A DNA stretch of 53,955 bases from Fimenecus sp051881455 (GCA_051881455.1 JBJEPX010000034.1:1-53955); one strand, 5' to 3'. Shown: positions 8,004 to 17,397, counted from the stretch's first letter. Numbers and translations are program-made. Notes: a model not told the origin generated them from the sequence alone.

Positions 8004-11000
8004 TTAGTCCTCTTCACGGCGGCGTTTAATGATAACAGCCGTCATATAAGTCAAAACAATCATTACAACGCATACAGCCGCGGCAGAGGTGTAGAAAGCG
8101 ATGCGGCCTGCACTCGATGTTCCTGAAATGCCGCTTATATCGCTGCCGTTTCCGCTGCCCTGACCGTTCGAAATTACATTTTCACCTGTGGTGCCGTCGA
8201 TTACAGTGCCGTCGGGCAATGTAACAACCTTTGAAATTGCGAATTGGTCAATTCTTGTTTCTGTTCCGTTCTCCACGCTGTATGAGTCAAAATAGAGGTT
8301 ACCGCCGTCTATCTGAATGTATGAATATGTGGGAATATCTATTGAAATTATCTTTTCGGCGGTGGGGAAAAGCTGATCGGTTTCCTCCTGCGGCTTGGGC
8401 TCATAATGCTTAACACCCGCCGTGCCGTTTATGGAATAAACCGTTCCCTCGGGCTTGATTTTTGATGTGTATTCAAGACCGTTGTATTTAAGAGTCTGCT
8501 TTTCCGAAGCCACAACCTCGTTATTGTTCATAGCGTCCGTACGCATATAAACATGGTCATGACCTTGGAATACCATATCAATGCTAAGTTCAGGCATAAG
8601 TACTGAAAGCTGTTCACGGAGGGCTATAACATCGCTGTCATCAAAGTGAGCGCCGTTTGAATAGGGAGCCTTGTGAAGAGCCACGAATTTCCACGGCTGT
8701 TTTGATGCGTTCATATCGGCTTTAAGCCATTCTAACTGCTCATTTGAAAGAGTGCCGTCCGAATTAAGTGCGTTTGTGTTGAGTATTGCAAAGTGAGCCG
8801 TGTTGTAATCGAAAGAGTAATATACACCCGTTGTTGTATCCTGCTCAGGAAGATTTGTTAAGAGGTAATTATCAACGATGGCATTTTCTGTTTTTGCCTC
8901 GTGATTGCCCACAGCTTCCATAAGTGCCGTATCAATAAGATTATCGGATGCGGAGTTGAACATACGCTGCCAATGTCTGAAATCGCCGCCGTGGTCAACC
9001 ATATCTCCTGTTGTGAGTATAAAATCGGAGCCGCTGTGATTTTTAAATGCTGTGTCAACAGTCATTGCCCAGTTGTTGTTATATTGCTTTTCAGTGACAG
9101 ACTGTGGGTCTGTCATGTGGAAAAAGCTGAAAGCATTTGAGTTGTCGGCAGTTTCAAGAACTCCCACATCACTCCACCAGTTGCGTGACGCGTCGCCCAC
9201 GCGGTAGCAGTATTTTTTACCCGCTTCAAGTCCCGTGATTTTAACAGTGTGGCGGTTTATGTAAATATCGTGATAAAGAATACCTAAAAATCCTAAATCA
9301 ATGGAGGCATAAGAGCGTGTAACCTCTTTTTCACAGTTTGTGCTGATATTTGCGTTAACCGTTGTTCCTCTTGAAAAATCGGGATTTTCCGAATAGGGGA
9401 CAATCTGAACATCGGTGCGAGTTACGCTGTATTTTGTGAAATAGCTGATATTTCTTGTTGTTTTTGTGTCAGCGCCGAAGGTTACTGCAATGTTGGAGGG
9501 GCGGCGAAGATTATAAGCCGTTGCCGTTACGGGAACTCTGCCGTTGTAAACAGCGGTACCGTTGAGGTCAGCCTTTTCGGCGGGAGTTTCGTCATAAGTG
9601 AAATCCTTCATAATTCTGTAAAACTCTGCGTCAATTATGTCATACTGACTTTGAGTAAGATATTCGCTGAGAGCCGAATATACAACATCGCTGAGCTTGT
9701 CGCCGCCTAAAAGCCCTGTCATAAGCAGAATAGAAATAACATCGCCTGCGCCAAGTCCCGTAAATCCGTCCGCGCCCACAATTCCGGCAATAGCATCGGC
9801 AATTGTTTGGAAGATTTCGGGATTAGAGCCGTTAATTCCTATTGAAATCGGGTCAATGTTTATGCTTGCGAGAATTTCACCCTGAAGAAGGTCGTCAAGT
9901 ATAACGGTAAGAAGCGTATCAACAAGAGTTTCCGCATTTTCGCCGTTGTCGAAGCGTTGAAGGGCGCTTTGCAAGAATCTGTCGTCATGAGGATATTCAT
10001 CGTTTGTGTAGTGGTATGCAAGAACTGTGGAAGCAAGGTCGCCAACGGTTCCCTTTTCGCCGCTGCTTGCAAAGCCCAAGGTATCTGCAAACTTTGTGCA
10101 GGGATAATCGGAAATTTCCACGTTGAGCACCTTGTCAATCATAGGCTCAACTGCCGTGAGAGTGTATTCCGGATCCTGAATGTACTTTCTGTCAAGCTGA
10201 TTGCAAAGCGTTAAGAGAACAGCTTTGAGAGCCGAGGAGGAAATACCGCCCAAAAGCTCGCTGTTGGTAGCCTCTTTAAGCGCTGTGTCAAGGTCTATGG
10301 CGTTGTCGAGGTAATTAAAAAGACCGCCTGCGTTTTCAATATCCTTGCCTATTCCGTAGCGAAGCTCAAATTCAAGCTTGTTCATAATAAAGCTTTTAAT
10401 TCCGCCCTCGCCGAAGTTAAGCCCGAAGGATTTAATTTTGAAGGGCCTTGCCTGAGGTGCGCCGTTAATCTCAACCTGCTTTACCTCGTCAATATCGTGA
10501 GTTTTGTAGTCAAGAGTAATTTTACCGTCTGCTTCCGTTTCAAGAGATACCGTTCTGAATTGATTGGGATAGCTTAAAAGCGTTGATGTTACAATATCGG
10601 TAATCGTCTCGCCGTTATCGCTCACATAGCTTGCCACATCCTGCATATGAACATGGCCTGTGAATACATAGTGCATACCTGCGTCTGCAAGAGTGTCGGC
10701 ACATTTTTCCCACTCTTTCATTACGAAAGCTTCAAAAAGGTCCGCTTCACAGTCAAAGTGGGGAACAATGTTAAAGTGAGTAAGTCCTATGGGTGTGCGG
10801 CCGTCAGCAATAGCCCTTTCGGTTTCAGCTTTTACCCATGCGAGAAGTTCGGGGGACATACTTCCTGCGGTTTCGTGTTCGTCTGTACCGTCATCGGTGT
10901 TGTCGGCGCTGTATCTGCCGCCGTCAATGGCTATAAGTCTGTAACCGTCGCCTAAATTTGCCGTGTATGAAAGTCCGCCCTCGTATTCACCGTCTGCGGG

Positions 11001-11537
11001 CTGATATCTTGAAAGAGCCTCGTCATATCCGAACTCATAATATATACTTTCAAATTCCTCGGGAGTGCAGGGAGTATCGTCAACCCATTCCGTTCCGTTG
11101 AATTTAGCGGCACTACCGTTGTTAATATCATGGTTGCCGTTTATGAGGTAAACAGGAATACCCGTTTCCTGTTCAAAACGGTGAAGCCGTGCGGCAAGTT
11201 CAACATGACCTGCTTTTTCACCGTTTTTCGTAAGGTCACCGGGGATAAGCACAAAGTCAATCTCACCTCTGTCCGCCATCTCCTCAAATGAGGCAAGAGC
11301 ACATTCCAATACGCTCTGCGCAAGGTATGATGTGGAGTTATCCAGCTTGCAAACCTCAATAAACTTGTTTATGTCCGGACCCATACTGTTTCTTGCGAAA
11401 TAGTGAAGGTCGCTCATTACGCCGAAATTGGCCTCTGCGGGAGCGGCGGCAAGGGCAGTAAAGGGAATACTTACCGCAATAATCGCAACGGCGATAATGA
11501 AGCATAAAAGTTTTTTAAATACACCTTTGTTAGTCAT
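8004..11537 (-). CDS. Large cell-surface protein with two calcineurin-like metallophosphoesterase domains
   Basis: 1177 residues from the ATG at 11535-11537, seven bases after GGAGG; an in-frame TTG two codons upstream is less well placed. A Sec signal peptide (ending near ALAAAPAEA) is followed by a first phosphoesterase with all metal motifs: GVMSDLHYF, PGDLTKNG, NGNHD, THFN and TGHVH (about 38-300). A long helical linker leads to a purple-acid-phosphatase-type beta domain (about 660-800), then a second phosphoesterase: HMTDPQS, TGDMVDHG, GNHEA, HKAPYSNG, QGHDH (about 825-1060). A C-terminal membrane helix with RRRREED tail anchors it. Likely a surface phosphatase or nuclease scavenging phosphate; substrate unknown. 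Confidence 0.85.
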   Translation of the reverse strand: MTNKGVFKKLLCFIIAVAIIAVSIPFTALAAAPAEANFGVMSDLHYFARNSMGPDINKFIEVCKLDNSTSYLAQSVLECALASFEEMADRGEIDFVLIPGDLTKNGEKAGHVELAARLHRFEQETGIPVYLINGNHDINNGSAAKFNGTEWVDDTPCTPEEFESIYYEFGYDEALSRYQPADGEYEGGLSYTANLGDGYRLIAIDGGRYSADNTDDGTDEHETAGSMSPELLAWVKAETERAIADGRTPIGLTHFNIVPHFDCEADLFEAFVMKEWEKCADTLADAGMHYVFTGHVHMQDVASYVSDNGETITDIVTSTLLSYPNQFRTVSLETEADGKITLDYKTHDIDEVKQVEINGAPQARPFKIKSFGLNFGEGGIKSFIMNKLEFELRYGIGKDIENAGGLFNYLDNAIDLDTALKEATNSELLGGISSSALKAVLLTLCNQLDRKYIQDPEYTLTAVEPMIDKVLNVEISDYPCTKFADTLGFASSGEKGTVGDLASTVLAYHYTNDEYPHDDRFLQSALQRFDNGENAETLVDTLLTVILDDLLQGEILASINIDPISIGINGSNPEIFQTIADAIAGIVGADGFTGLGAGDVISILLMTGLLGGDKLSDVVYSALSEYLTQSQYDIIDAEFYRIMKDFTYDETPAEKADLNGTAVYNGRVPVTATAYNLRRPSNIAVTFGADTKTTRNISYFTKYSVTRTDVQIVPYSENPDFSRGTTVNANISTNCEKEVTRSYASIDLGFLGILYHDIYINRHTVKITGLEAGKKYCYRVGDASRNWWSDVGVLETADNSNAFSFFHMTDPQSVTEKQYNNNWAMTVDTAFKNHSGSDFILTTGDMVDHGGDFRHWQRMFNSASDNLIDTALMEAVGNHEAKTENAIVDNYLLTNLPEQDTTTGVYYSFDYNTAHFAILNTNALNSDGTLSNEQLEWLKADMNASKQPWKFVALHKAPYSNGAHFDDSDVIALREQLSVLMPELSIDMVFQGHDHVYMRTDAMNNNEVVASEKQTLKYNGLEYTSKIKPEGTVYSINGTAGVKHYEPKPQEETDQLFPTAEKIISIDIPTYSYIQIDGGNLYFDSYSVENGTETRIDQFAISKVVTLPDGTVIDGTTGENVISNGQGSGNGSDISGISGTSSAGRIAFYTSAAAVCVVMIVLTYMTAVIIKRRREED

Positions 11538-11641
11538 TTTCAATCCTCCAATGTAAAAATTTTACATACAATAGGAGTATATCATACAAAAAAAGAAAAT
11601 GCCACAATTTTTTGCAACATTTTCTGATAATAGACATAGAT

Positions 11642-12337
11642 TTAGTTTTTGTTTAAAATATCGGAAACAACCTGACCGTCCTGAATTCTTATAACACGCT
11701 GTGCTTCAAGAGCAATGTCGTTGTCGTGAGTGATAAGAATAATCGTTCTGCCCTCGCTGTGAAGCTCGTGAAGAATTTTCATAACCTCAACGCCTGAGTG
11801 GCTGTCAAGGTTACCCGTAGGCTCGTCGGCAAGAATAATAGGAGGACGGGCGGCAACCGCACGGGCAATGGCAACACGCTGCTGCTGACCGCCTGACATC
11901 TGCTTAGGGAGATGGTCAAGACGGTGGGAAAGCCCAACTCTTTCGAGCGCCTCAATCGCTAATTTTCGGCGTTCCTCTTTCTTCATACCTCTGTAAACAA
12001 GGGGCAACTCAACATTACCTACGGCTGTAAGGCTGGGAATAAGGTTAAATCCCTGAAAAATAAAGCCAATCTGCTTGTTGCGGATTTCCGAAAGCTCATC
12101 GTCGGTCATATGAGATACATTTTCACCGTCAAGCATATATGTTCCGCTTGTGGGCACATCAAGAAGCCCCAGCATATTCATAAGCGTTGATTTTCCCGAG
12201 CCGGACTGACCGACAATGGCGATAAATTCCCCTCGCTCAATGGTCAAAGATACTCCGTCAAGGGCGCGCACCTCGTTTTCACCGGGATTGTAGATTTTAT
12301 AAATATCTTTAATTTCAATAAGGCTCAAAATTAACAC
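11642..12337 (-). CDS. ABC transporter ATP-binding protein, MacB/LolD-type
   Basis: 231 residues. Walker A GQSGSGKSTLMN (about 43-54), Q-loop region FIFQGFNLIPSLTAVGNVELPL, signature MSGGQQQRVAIARA and Walker B PIILADEPTGNLDS identify the LolD/MacB/FtsE-like ATPase clade that powers mechanotransmission permeases. Start is a GTG at 12335-12337; a TTG three codons further in is possible, and neither has a strong ribosome binding site. No permease gene lies in the window: upstream is a 0.7-kb repeat block and downstream is the phosphoesterase. It is therefore an orphan ATPase, possibly separated from its partner by repeat insertion. Confidence 0.85.
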   Translation of the reverse strand: MLILSLIEIKDIYKIYNPGENEVRALDGVSLTIERGEFIAIVGQSGSGKSTLMNMLGLLDVPTSGTYMLDGENVSHMTDDELSEIRNKQIGFIFQGFNLIPSLTAVGNVELPLVYRGMKKEERRKLAIEALERVGLSHRLDHLPKQMSGGQQQRVAIARAVAARPPIILADEPTGNLDSHSGVEVMKILHELHSEGRTIILITHDNDIALEAQRVIRIQDGQVVSDILNKN

Positions 12338-12583
12338 CGTCCCAATATTTATGATAATATTTTACCCCACCAAAAAATGTAAGTCAATGTATAAATTGTT
12401 AACATTTTACAGGATTTTATGTATTCATAAATATATAAAACTGAACTAACTGATATTTTGTAGGGGACGGTGCCTTTCATCGTCCCGCAAAATAACCCCT
12501 CTGTCACTTCGTGACATCTCCCCTTTCAGGGGAGACGAGTTGTAGGGGCGGGTCTCCGTGCCCGCCCGAAAAATAACACAAAA

Positions 12584-12686
12584 ACCAACGGCGACATTGT
12601 AGGTGCTGGCAACCTCGACAGCCCGCAAAAATCCCGTAAAATTAACGGTGCGCCGAGTCGTCGCACCCTACAACCACGCCGTTGGT
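12584..12686. repeat. 103-bp element with terminal inverted repeats, copy 1
   Basis: Ends are ACCAACGGCG...TTGTAGG and CCTACAA...CGCCGTTGGT, so about 17 of 20 terminal positions pair. Size and structure are those of a miniature inverted-repeat element carried within the 244-bp unit. No coding capacity. Confidence 0.7.
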
Positions 12687-12827
12687 ATTACCGCAAACCG
12701 ATTGGGTGTGCTTGAGCCTTTCATCGTATCGTAAAACAACCCCTCTGTCACTTCGTGACATCTCCCCTTTCAGGGGAGACGAGGTGTAGGGGCGGGTCTC
12801 CGGGCCCGCCCGAAAAATAATACAAAA

Positions 12828-12930
12828 ACCAACGGCGACATTGTAGGGGCTGGCGACCTCGACAGCCCGCAAAAATCCCGTAAAATTAACGGTGCGCCGA
12901 GTCGTCGCACCCTACAACCACGCCGTTGGT
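12828..12930. repeat. 103-bp element with terminal inverted repeats, copy 2
   Basis: Same length and ends as the copy at 12584, offset by exactly 244 bp and nearly identical; one difference is GGGGCTGGC here against GGTGCTGGC there. This shows that the whole 244-bp unit was duplicated rather than the small element inserting twice. Confidence 0.7.
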
Positions 12931-13063
12931 ATTACCGCAAACCGATTGGGTGTGCTTGAGCCTTTCATCGTATCGTAAAACAACCCCTCTGTCACTTCGT
13001 GACATCTCCCCTTTCAGGGGCGACAAGGCACAAACCTACCGTGGAATACAAATTACGCATAAA

Positions 13064-13092
13064 ACCGGCTGTCGTCATAAACGACAGCCGGT
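13064..13092 (-). terminator. Terminator of the adhE-hydrogenase gene group
   Basis: Perfect 12-bp arms ACCGGCTGTCGT (13064-13075) and ACGACAGCCGGT (13081-13092) with a 5-base loop, 18 bp beyond the stop of the last hydrogenase gene; TTTTA follows on the minus strand. Confidence 0.85.
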
Positions 13093-13109
13093 TCTTTGTC
13101 TTTTATCTC

Positions 13110-14540
13110 TTATTCGTGATTCAAGAACATAATCGCGTCGGAGATAGTTTTTTCATAGGCTTCCATACCGTATTTGTCAACCTCTGCCTTGTTCTTTTCG
13201 CCGTGGGTTAAGCAGCCCGCGCCGCCGATACAGCCTCCGACACACGCCATACCCTCAATAAAGTTGCCCGGAAGAACGCCTTTTGAGGCTTTAAGAAGCG
13301 CCATTCTGCACTCCTCAATTCCGTCACAGGCAACAGGCTTATACTCAAAGTCCTCAATGCCGTGTTCTTTAAGTCCCTGCTTTACTGCATCGGCAAGTCC
13401 GCCGCTTCGTGCAAAAATTCTGCCGAAATAAGATGCATTATCAAGCACATCCTCGTCGAGAGTTGTGATGTCAATATCCTTGCTGTCAAACAGCGCCTGC
13501 AATTCCTCAAAGGTGATAACGCTGTCGATATAAGGCTTAACCTCTTCTTTCTGGAACTCCATTTTCTTTGCGGTGCAAGGCCCGATAAATACGATTTTAG
13601 AGTCCTTGTCGGTCTCCTTTATATATTTTGCGATTGTAGCGGCAGGGGAGAGGTTGTGGGAAATATGTTCTGCCATTTGGGGGAAATGCTTTTTAACATA
13701 ATCCACAAAGGCAGGACAGCATGAACTTGTCAAAAAGCCCTTTTCCACCAATTCCTTTGACTCCGCATATGCTACCATATCCGCGCCGAGAGCCGCCTCA
13801 ACAACGGTGAAGAAGCCAAGCTCCTTAATTCCCGTAATCACCTGACCTAATTTAGCGTATGTAAACTGGCTGGAAATTGAGGGGGCAACAACGGCATAAA
13901 CCTTAAATTTCTTGTTATCCTCGCTCTTTTTTATAAGGTCGATAACATTCAGAATAAAGGATTTATCGGAAATAGCGCCGAAGGGGCACTGATAAACACA
14001 TGAGCCGCAGGAGTTGCACTTGCTGTTATCAATGGACGCCGCCTTTGTTTCGCTCATTGAAATAGCCTTGACCTTGCAAGCACGCTCGCAGGGACGCTTA
14101 TGGTTGATAATTGCGCTGTAGGGGCAAACCTTTGCGCACTGACCGCACTCAACACATTTTGTCTTGTCGATATGGGCTTTCTGCTGATGGTCAAATACGA
14201 TTGCTCCGCGCTTGCACACATCCTCACAGCGGTGAGCAAGACAGCCTCGGCAGGCATCCGAAACCTCGTAGCCGCCCATAGGGCACTCGTCACAGGCAAT
14301 GTCGATAACCTCAATAACATTGGGGTTAGTTTTGTCGCCTCCCATAGCGATTTTTACGCGCTCTTCAAGAATAGCGCGCTCTTTATATACACAGCATCTC
14401 ATAGTAGGTTCTTTACCGGGAACAATGATTTTGGGAATATCAAGAAGATTGTCCAAAAGCTTGTCGTCCCATGCCTGACGGGCAACCTCGCGCAGAACCT
14501 TGTATTTAAGATACTGGATTTTTGTATCAAACTTTCTCAT
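13110..14540 (-). CDS. [FeFe]-hydrogenase, group B-like, with multiple [4Fe-4S] clusters
   Basis: 476 residues. A Cys-rich N-terminal region (about 83-185) carries several ferredoxin-type motifs, including CVECGQCAKVC (129-139) and CNSCGSCVYQC (175-185). The H-cluster domain follows: L1 SSCCPAF (C274, C275), L2 IGPCTAKK (C322), L3 EGMACVGGC (C433, C437). All four H-cluster cysteines and the proton-donor Cys are kept, so catalysis is plausible; the Met of the canonical L2 MPC motif is Gly, as expected for non-group-A enzymes. Last gene of the operon, 13 bp after the phosphatase gene. It probably makes or takes up H2 using ferredoxin. Confidence 0.85.
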   Translation of the reverse strand: MRKFDTKIQYLKYKVLREVARQAWDDKLLDNLLDIPKIIVPGKEPTMRCCVYKERAILEERVKIAMGGDKTNPNVIEVIDIACDECPMGGYEVSDACRGCLAHRCEDVCKRGAIVFDHQQKAHIDKTKCVECGQCAKVCPYSAIINHKRPCERACKVKAISMSETKAASIDNSKCNSCGSCVYQCPFGAISDKSFILNVIDLIKKSEDNKKFKVYAVVAPSISSQFTYAKLGQVITGIKELGFFTVVEAALGADMVAYAESKELVEKGFLTSSCCPAFVDYVKKHFPQMAEHISHNLSPAATIAKYIKETDKDSKIVFIGPCTAKKMEFQKEEVKPYIDSVITFEELQALFDSKDIDITTLDEDVLDNASYFGRIFARSGGLADAVKQGLKEHGIEDFEYKPVACDGIEECRMALLKASKGVLPGNFIEGMACVGGCIGGAGCLTHGEKNKAEVDKYGMEAYEKTISDAIMFLNHE

Positions 14541-14553
14541 TTTGTATCACCCT

Positions 14554-15726
14554 TTAAAAATAGCTGACTTTTATACGCTTGCCCATTTTGCGAAGGCTTT
14601 TAGAAAGCTCCTCAACGAGCTGCATTTTTATGTTGAAGTTTATGGGAAGGTCGGGGTTCTGATGAGCGGGGTTCATAGCCCTGCCCACAAAGAAGTTTAT
14701 GTCCGTTGCCTCCTCAAAAAGCAGACGGCAGATAAGCGAAGCACCGTCACGCTTGTAACTCCATTGTTTGTAGTCCTTGTTTTCTTCAAGGTAATCCTTT
14801 GCGTACTGCACAACCTTGTTAATGGTGATAACACCCTCGGTAACAAGGTCAACACCGTCGATTTCCGCCGTGGGCGGTATTTCGGGGTCAAGAAACTCAA
14901 TGTGAGGCTTAACCTTTTTGCCCAAATACTCGGCGGCTATGGTAGAGGTTGTTCCGCCGCAGATAATGTGCTTGCCCTCTTTGGAGAAGAAAAGCCCCAT
15001 CATCTTGTTGCAGTCGTCACGGTTGGAGGGCGGACCGAACAGCAAATTCATAGGCTCACGCTTTCTTATTCTCACAACGCAAACGGTTGTGTCGTCGCCG
15101 GGCTTGTTGCCGTAAAGCTTGTTGCACTCCTCCAAAAGAATTGTGGCAAGAGTTTTGGCGGTAAAGCCCACATCGTAAAGCGTTTCCATGTATTCTATTA
15201 TGTTTTTCCGTTCCCAACCAAAATTTAACGCCGAGCCGACGCCTGCGTGAATGCAGCCGTCACTCATTGCGATGAAAATATCGTTTTCACGAAGCATTAT
15301 TCTGGAACGGTAAACGGTTTTACCGTCTATGAGCATTTCGGTTTTTGGGAACTCAAAATGCTTGCCGTCACGAAGAAGTATTACATGGGGATTGTCATAT
15401 TGGAAAATCTCCGCTTCCTCGTTGTTGATAAGCCGCATAATAGTAAAAGTGGAATATGCAACGCCTCTTACACTGCATACGGGGAGCGTTGCGGCGATTG
15501 TTGCAACGCAATCCTCTATCGACAAGCCTTCGGCTATCATGGTGGAGATGATTTTCGATGTGAGCGTGGAGAGGATACTTGCCTTAACGCCGCTTCCCAA
15601 TCCGTCTGCCAAAACCACTACCGTGGAATTTTCGTCCTGTTCAATAACATCAACATGGTCGCCGCAAAGCTGTTCGTTATATTTAATAAGGCTCTGATAA
15701 CCGATATCTGCACAAAGATTATTCAT
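14554..15726 (-). CDS. SpoIIE/PP2C-type serine/threonine protein phosphatase
   Basis: 390 residues. The N-terminal ~225 residues match the PP2C/SpoIIE fold: VVVLADGLGSGVKAS (metal-binding Asp near residue 40), IFIAMSDGCIHAG, and GDDTTVCVVRI at the end of the domain. The remaining ~165 residues form an additional domain I do not recognise. It overlaps the end of the sensory hydrogenase gene by 8 bp, implying translational coupling. Association of a PP2C phosphatase with a PAS-containing [FeFe]-hydrogenase is a known arrangement in Clostridia. It probably dephosphorylates a signalling protein in response to H2 or redox state; the target is not visible. Confidence 0.8.
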   Translation of the reverse strand: MNNLCADIGYQSLIKYNEQLCGDHVDVIEQDENSTVVVLADGLGSGVKASILSTLTSKIISTMIAEGLSIEDCVATIAATLPVCSVRGVAYSTFTIMRLINNEEAEIFQYDNPHVILLRDGKHFEFPKTEMLIDGKTVYRSRIMLRENDIFIAMSDGCIHAGVGSALNFGWERKNIIEYMETLYDVGFTAKTLATILLEECNKLYGNKPGDDTTVCVVRIRKREPMNLLFGPPSNRDDCNKMMGLFFSKEGKHIICGGTTSTIAAEYLGKKVKPHIEFLDPEIPPTAEIDGVDLVTEGVITINKVVQYAKDYLEENKDYKQWSYKRDGASLICRLLFEEATDINFFVGRAMNPAHQNPDLPINFNIKMQLVEELSKSLRKMGKRIKVSYF

Positions 15727-17395
15727 CGCTTATAGACCCCTTAAGCTTTGTAAGAGCAATTTTTGTTTCAGCGGCTGTCTCGCCCAAAAGAGAGGCGATT
15801 TCCTGAACGATACGCATCTGCTTATCAACAACCTTGTCGGCAATTTCCACCGTCTGGCGGCTTATATCGTCCTTTTTCTCGCGGCTCTTTTCCTCTTCGG
15901 TTACATCGCGCATAATTGCAATTACAACATGGTAATCTCTGTCATAAGTGACGGTCTGCTCAACATAACGGTTATATTCCGCAAGATAGGTGCGCTGGTC
16001 AAAAACGCCTCTGCCCGTTCTCTTTACCTCTGAAAATACGGTGGGGTCAAGAATACGGATAACAGGCTCGCCCATAACATCGTTGGCTCTGGGAATGTTC
16101 ATCATTTTAAGCGCCGAACGGTTAATCTGCTGAACCTCCAATTCCTCATTGAGAACGAGAATACCGTTGGGCGTGTTGTTTATGATTGTGTCAGAGAAAT
16201 TTTCCGCCTTTTCTTTAAGGAATGGCAGACACATTGAGATTTCTGCTTTGCCCTGCAAAACTGCTATTGCCTTTGCACGGCATGTATCATATCCGCAGGT
16301 GCCGCAGTTTAATTCGTCCTCGGGGCGCACCTTGCCCATTTGGCGCATAATTGTCATAATCTCGCTTTCAGATGGCGTTGCCGCCTTCTTGCTGATAAAT
16401 TCAAGATTTTTCTTAATATCGGAGGGCGCAGGCTGTTTCACATCGAAATCCAGCTTGCCGGCGTAATCCGATACGGCAATATAGTCTTTAAGAGGAGATT
16501 TGTGATATTTTTCCATTACGGGACCGCCTATACAGCTTCCCGAGCATGAGGACATCTCAATAAAGCAGTTGTGGATTTTGCCCTCCGTAATATCCTCAAG
16601 GGCTCTCATGCAGTTTTCAACGCCGTCAACAGCAAGATATGTATATCCCGCCGCGTCACAGTCCATTGTTTTGAGAATACCGCCTGTGGTGGGGAAAAAC
16701 CTCGCTCTGCTTTCGGGGTTAACATCTTTTCTATGTTCAAGCTCAATGCTTTCCGATTTCAGCCAGTTGGTAAGCTCCTCAAAGGTGAGCACTGCGTCAA
16801 CATAATCCTTGTAGTAATCCGCTTCGTCCTTTTTTGCAACGCAGGGACCGATAAACACGGTCTTTGCATCGGGATAACGCTCTTTAATGTCGCGGCAGTG
16901 CGCCTGCATGGGAGAGAGAATATCTGCAAGATAGGGGAGAGCCTGCGGATAGTATTTCTGTATAAGAAGATTGACCGAATGACAGCAGGAGGAAATGACA
17001 ATATCTCTTTTATCCTCACGGAGCATTCTGTCATATTCGTTTTTAACGATGGTTGCGCCTATCGCTGTTTCCTCGGCGTCAAAAAAGCCCAGTTTTTTAA
17101 GAGCGGCGCGCATACTTTCAATACCTACGCCGTCATAGTTTGCGATAAACGAAGGAGCAATACTTGCTATTACCTTGTCGCGGTTGCCGATAAGTACCTT
17201 TACGGTTTCGGTACTGTCTGCAATCTGCTTTGCATTCTGCGGACAAACAACAAAGCACTGACCGCAAAGAATACACTCGTTGCCGATAATGTGCGCCTGA
17301 TTGCCTGAAAAACGGATAGATTTAACAGGGCAATGACGGATGCACTTATAGCAGTTTTTACAGTTAGATTTTTTTAGCTTCAAAAATTCAGCCAT
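15719..17395 (-). CDS. Sensory [FeFe]-hydrogenase with ferredoxin, Fe-S and PAS domains (HydS-like, group C)
   Basis: 558 residues. Domains in order: two [4Fe-4S] motifs (C12, C15, C18, C22 and C41, C44, C47, C51); an H-cluster domain (about 75-290) with L1 SSCCHSV (C137, C138), L2 IGPCVAKK (C185) and L3 EMSSCSGSC (C284, C288); a further Fe-S domain (C364, C367, C372, C389); and a PAS domain (about 400-510) with a helical tail. The Pro of L1 is His and the Met of L3 is Ser, changes typical of regulatory rather than catalytic enzymes. It likely senses H2 or redox state and signals through PAS to the coupled phosphatase. Confidence 0.85.
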   Translation of the reverse strand: MAEFLKLKKSNCKNCYKCIRHCPVKSIRFSGNQAHIIGNECILCGQCFVVCPQNAKQIADSTETVKVLIGNRDKVIASIAPSFIANYDGVGIESMRAALKKLGFFDAEETAIGATIVKNEYDRMLREDKRDIVISSCCHSVNLLIQKYYPQALPYLADILSPMQAHCRDIKERYPDAKTVFIGPCVAKKDEADYYKDYVDAVLTFEELTNWLKSESIELEHRKDVNPESRARFFPTTGGILKTMDCDAAGYTYLAVDGVENCMRALEDITEGKIHNCFIEMSSCSGSCIGGPVMEKYHKSPLKDYIAVSDYAGKLDFDVKQPAPSDIKKNLEFISKKAATPSESEIMTIMRQMGKVRPEDELNCGTCGYDTCRAKAIAVLQGKAEISMCLPFLKEKAENFSDTIINNTPNGILVLNEELEVQQINRSALKMMNIPRANDVMGEPVIRILDPTVFSEVKRTGRGVFDQRTYLAEYNRYVEQTVTYDRDYHVVIAIMRDVTEEEKSREKKDDISRQTVEIADKVVDKQMRIVQEIASLLGETAAETKIALTKLKGSISDE

Positions 17396-17397
17396 TG

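Larger units (their letters stand above)
12460..13025. repeat. Tandem 244-bp palindromic repeat block (REP/MITE-like)
   Basis: A 244-bp unit starts at 12494 and is repeated nearly perfectly at 12738; a third, truncated copy starts at 12982 and breaks off after the AGGGG of the second hairpin. Each unit contains a two-hairpin module (TGTCACTTCGTGACA followed by CTCCCCTTTCAGGGGAG), a GTAGGGGCGGG...CCCGCCCG hairpin and a 103-bp inverted-repeat element. The block is preceded at about 12461 by TGTAGGGGACGGTGCC. The same module, inverted, recurs near 51558-51637. Apparent reading frames through it are by-products of the repeat. It fills the gap between the hydrogenase operon and the ABC ATPase. Confidence 0.9.

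Noticed and set aside
12446..12872. Two minus-strand frames of 60 and 76 codons with similar N-termini (MRAVEVAS...NVAVGF)
   Set aside because: Both run through the 244-bp tandem units, so their similarity comes from the repeat; no ribosome binding site or known domain.
12494..13025. Regular repeats that could suggest a CRISPR array
   Set aside because: The unit is 244 bp, directly tandem, with no unique spacers and no cas genes.
14500..15228. Plus-strand frame of 242 codons
   Set aside because: Antisense to the PP2C phosphatase gene, without recognisable motifs.
16571..17308. Plus-strand frame of 245 codons
   Set aside because: Antisense to the sensory hydrogenase; composition is the mirror of that gene and no RBS or domain is present.
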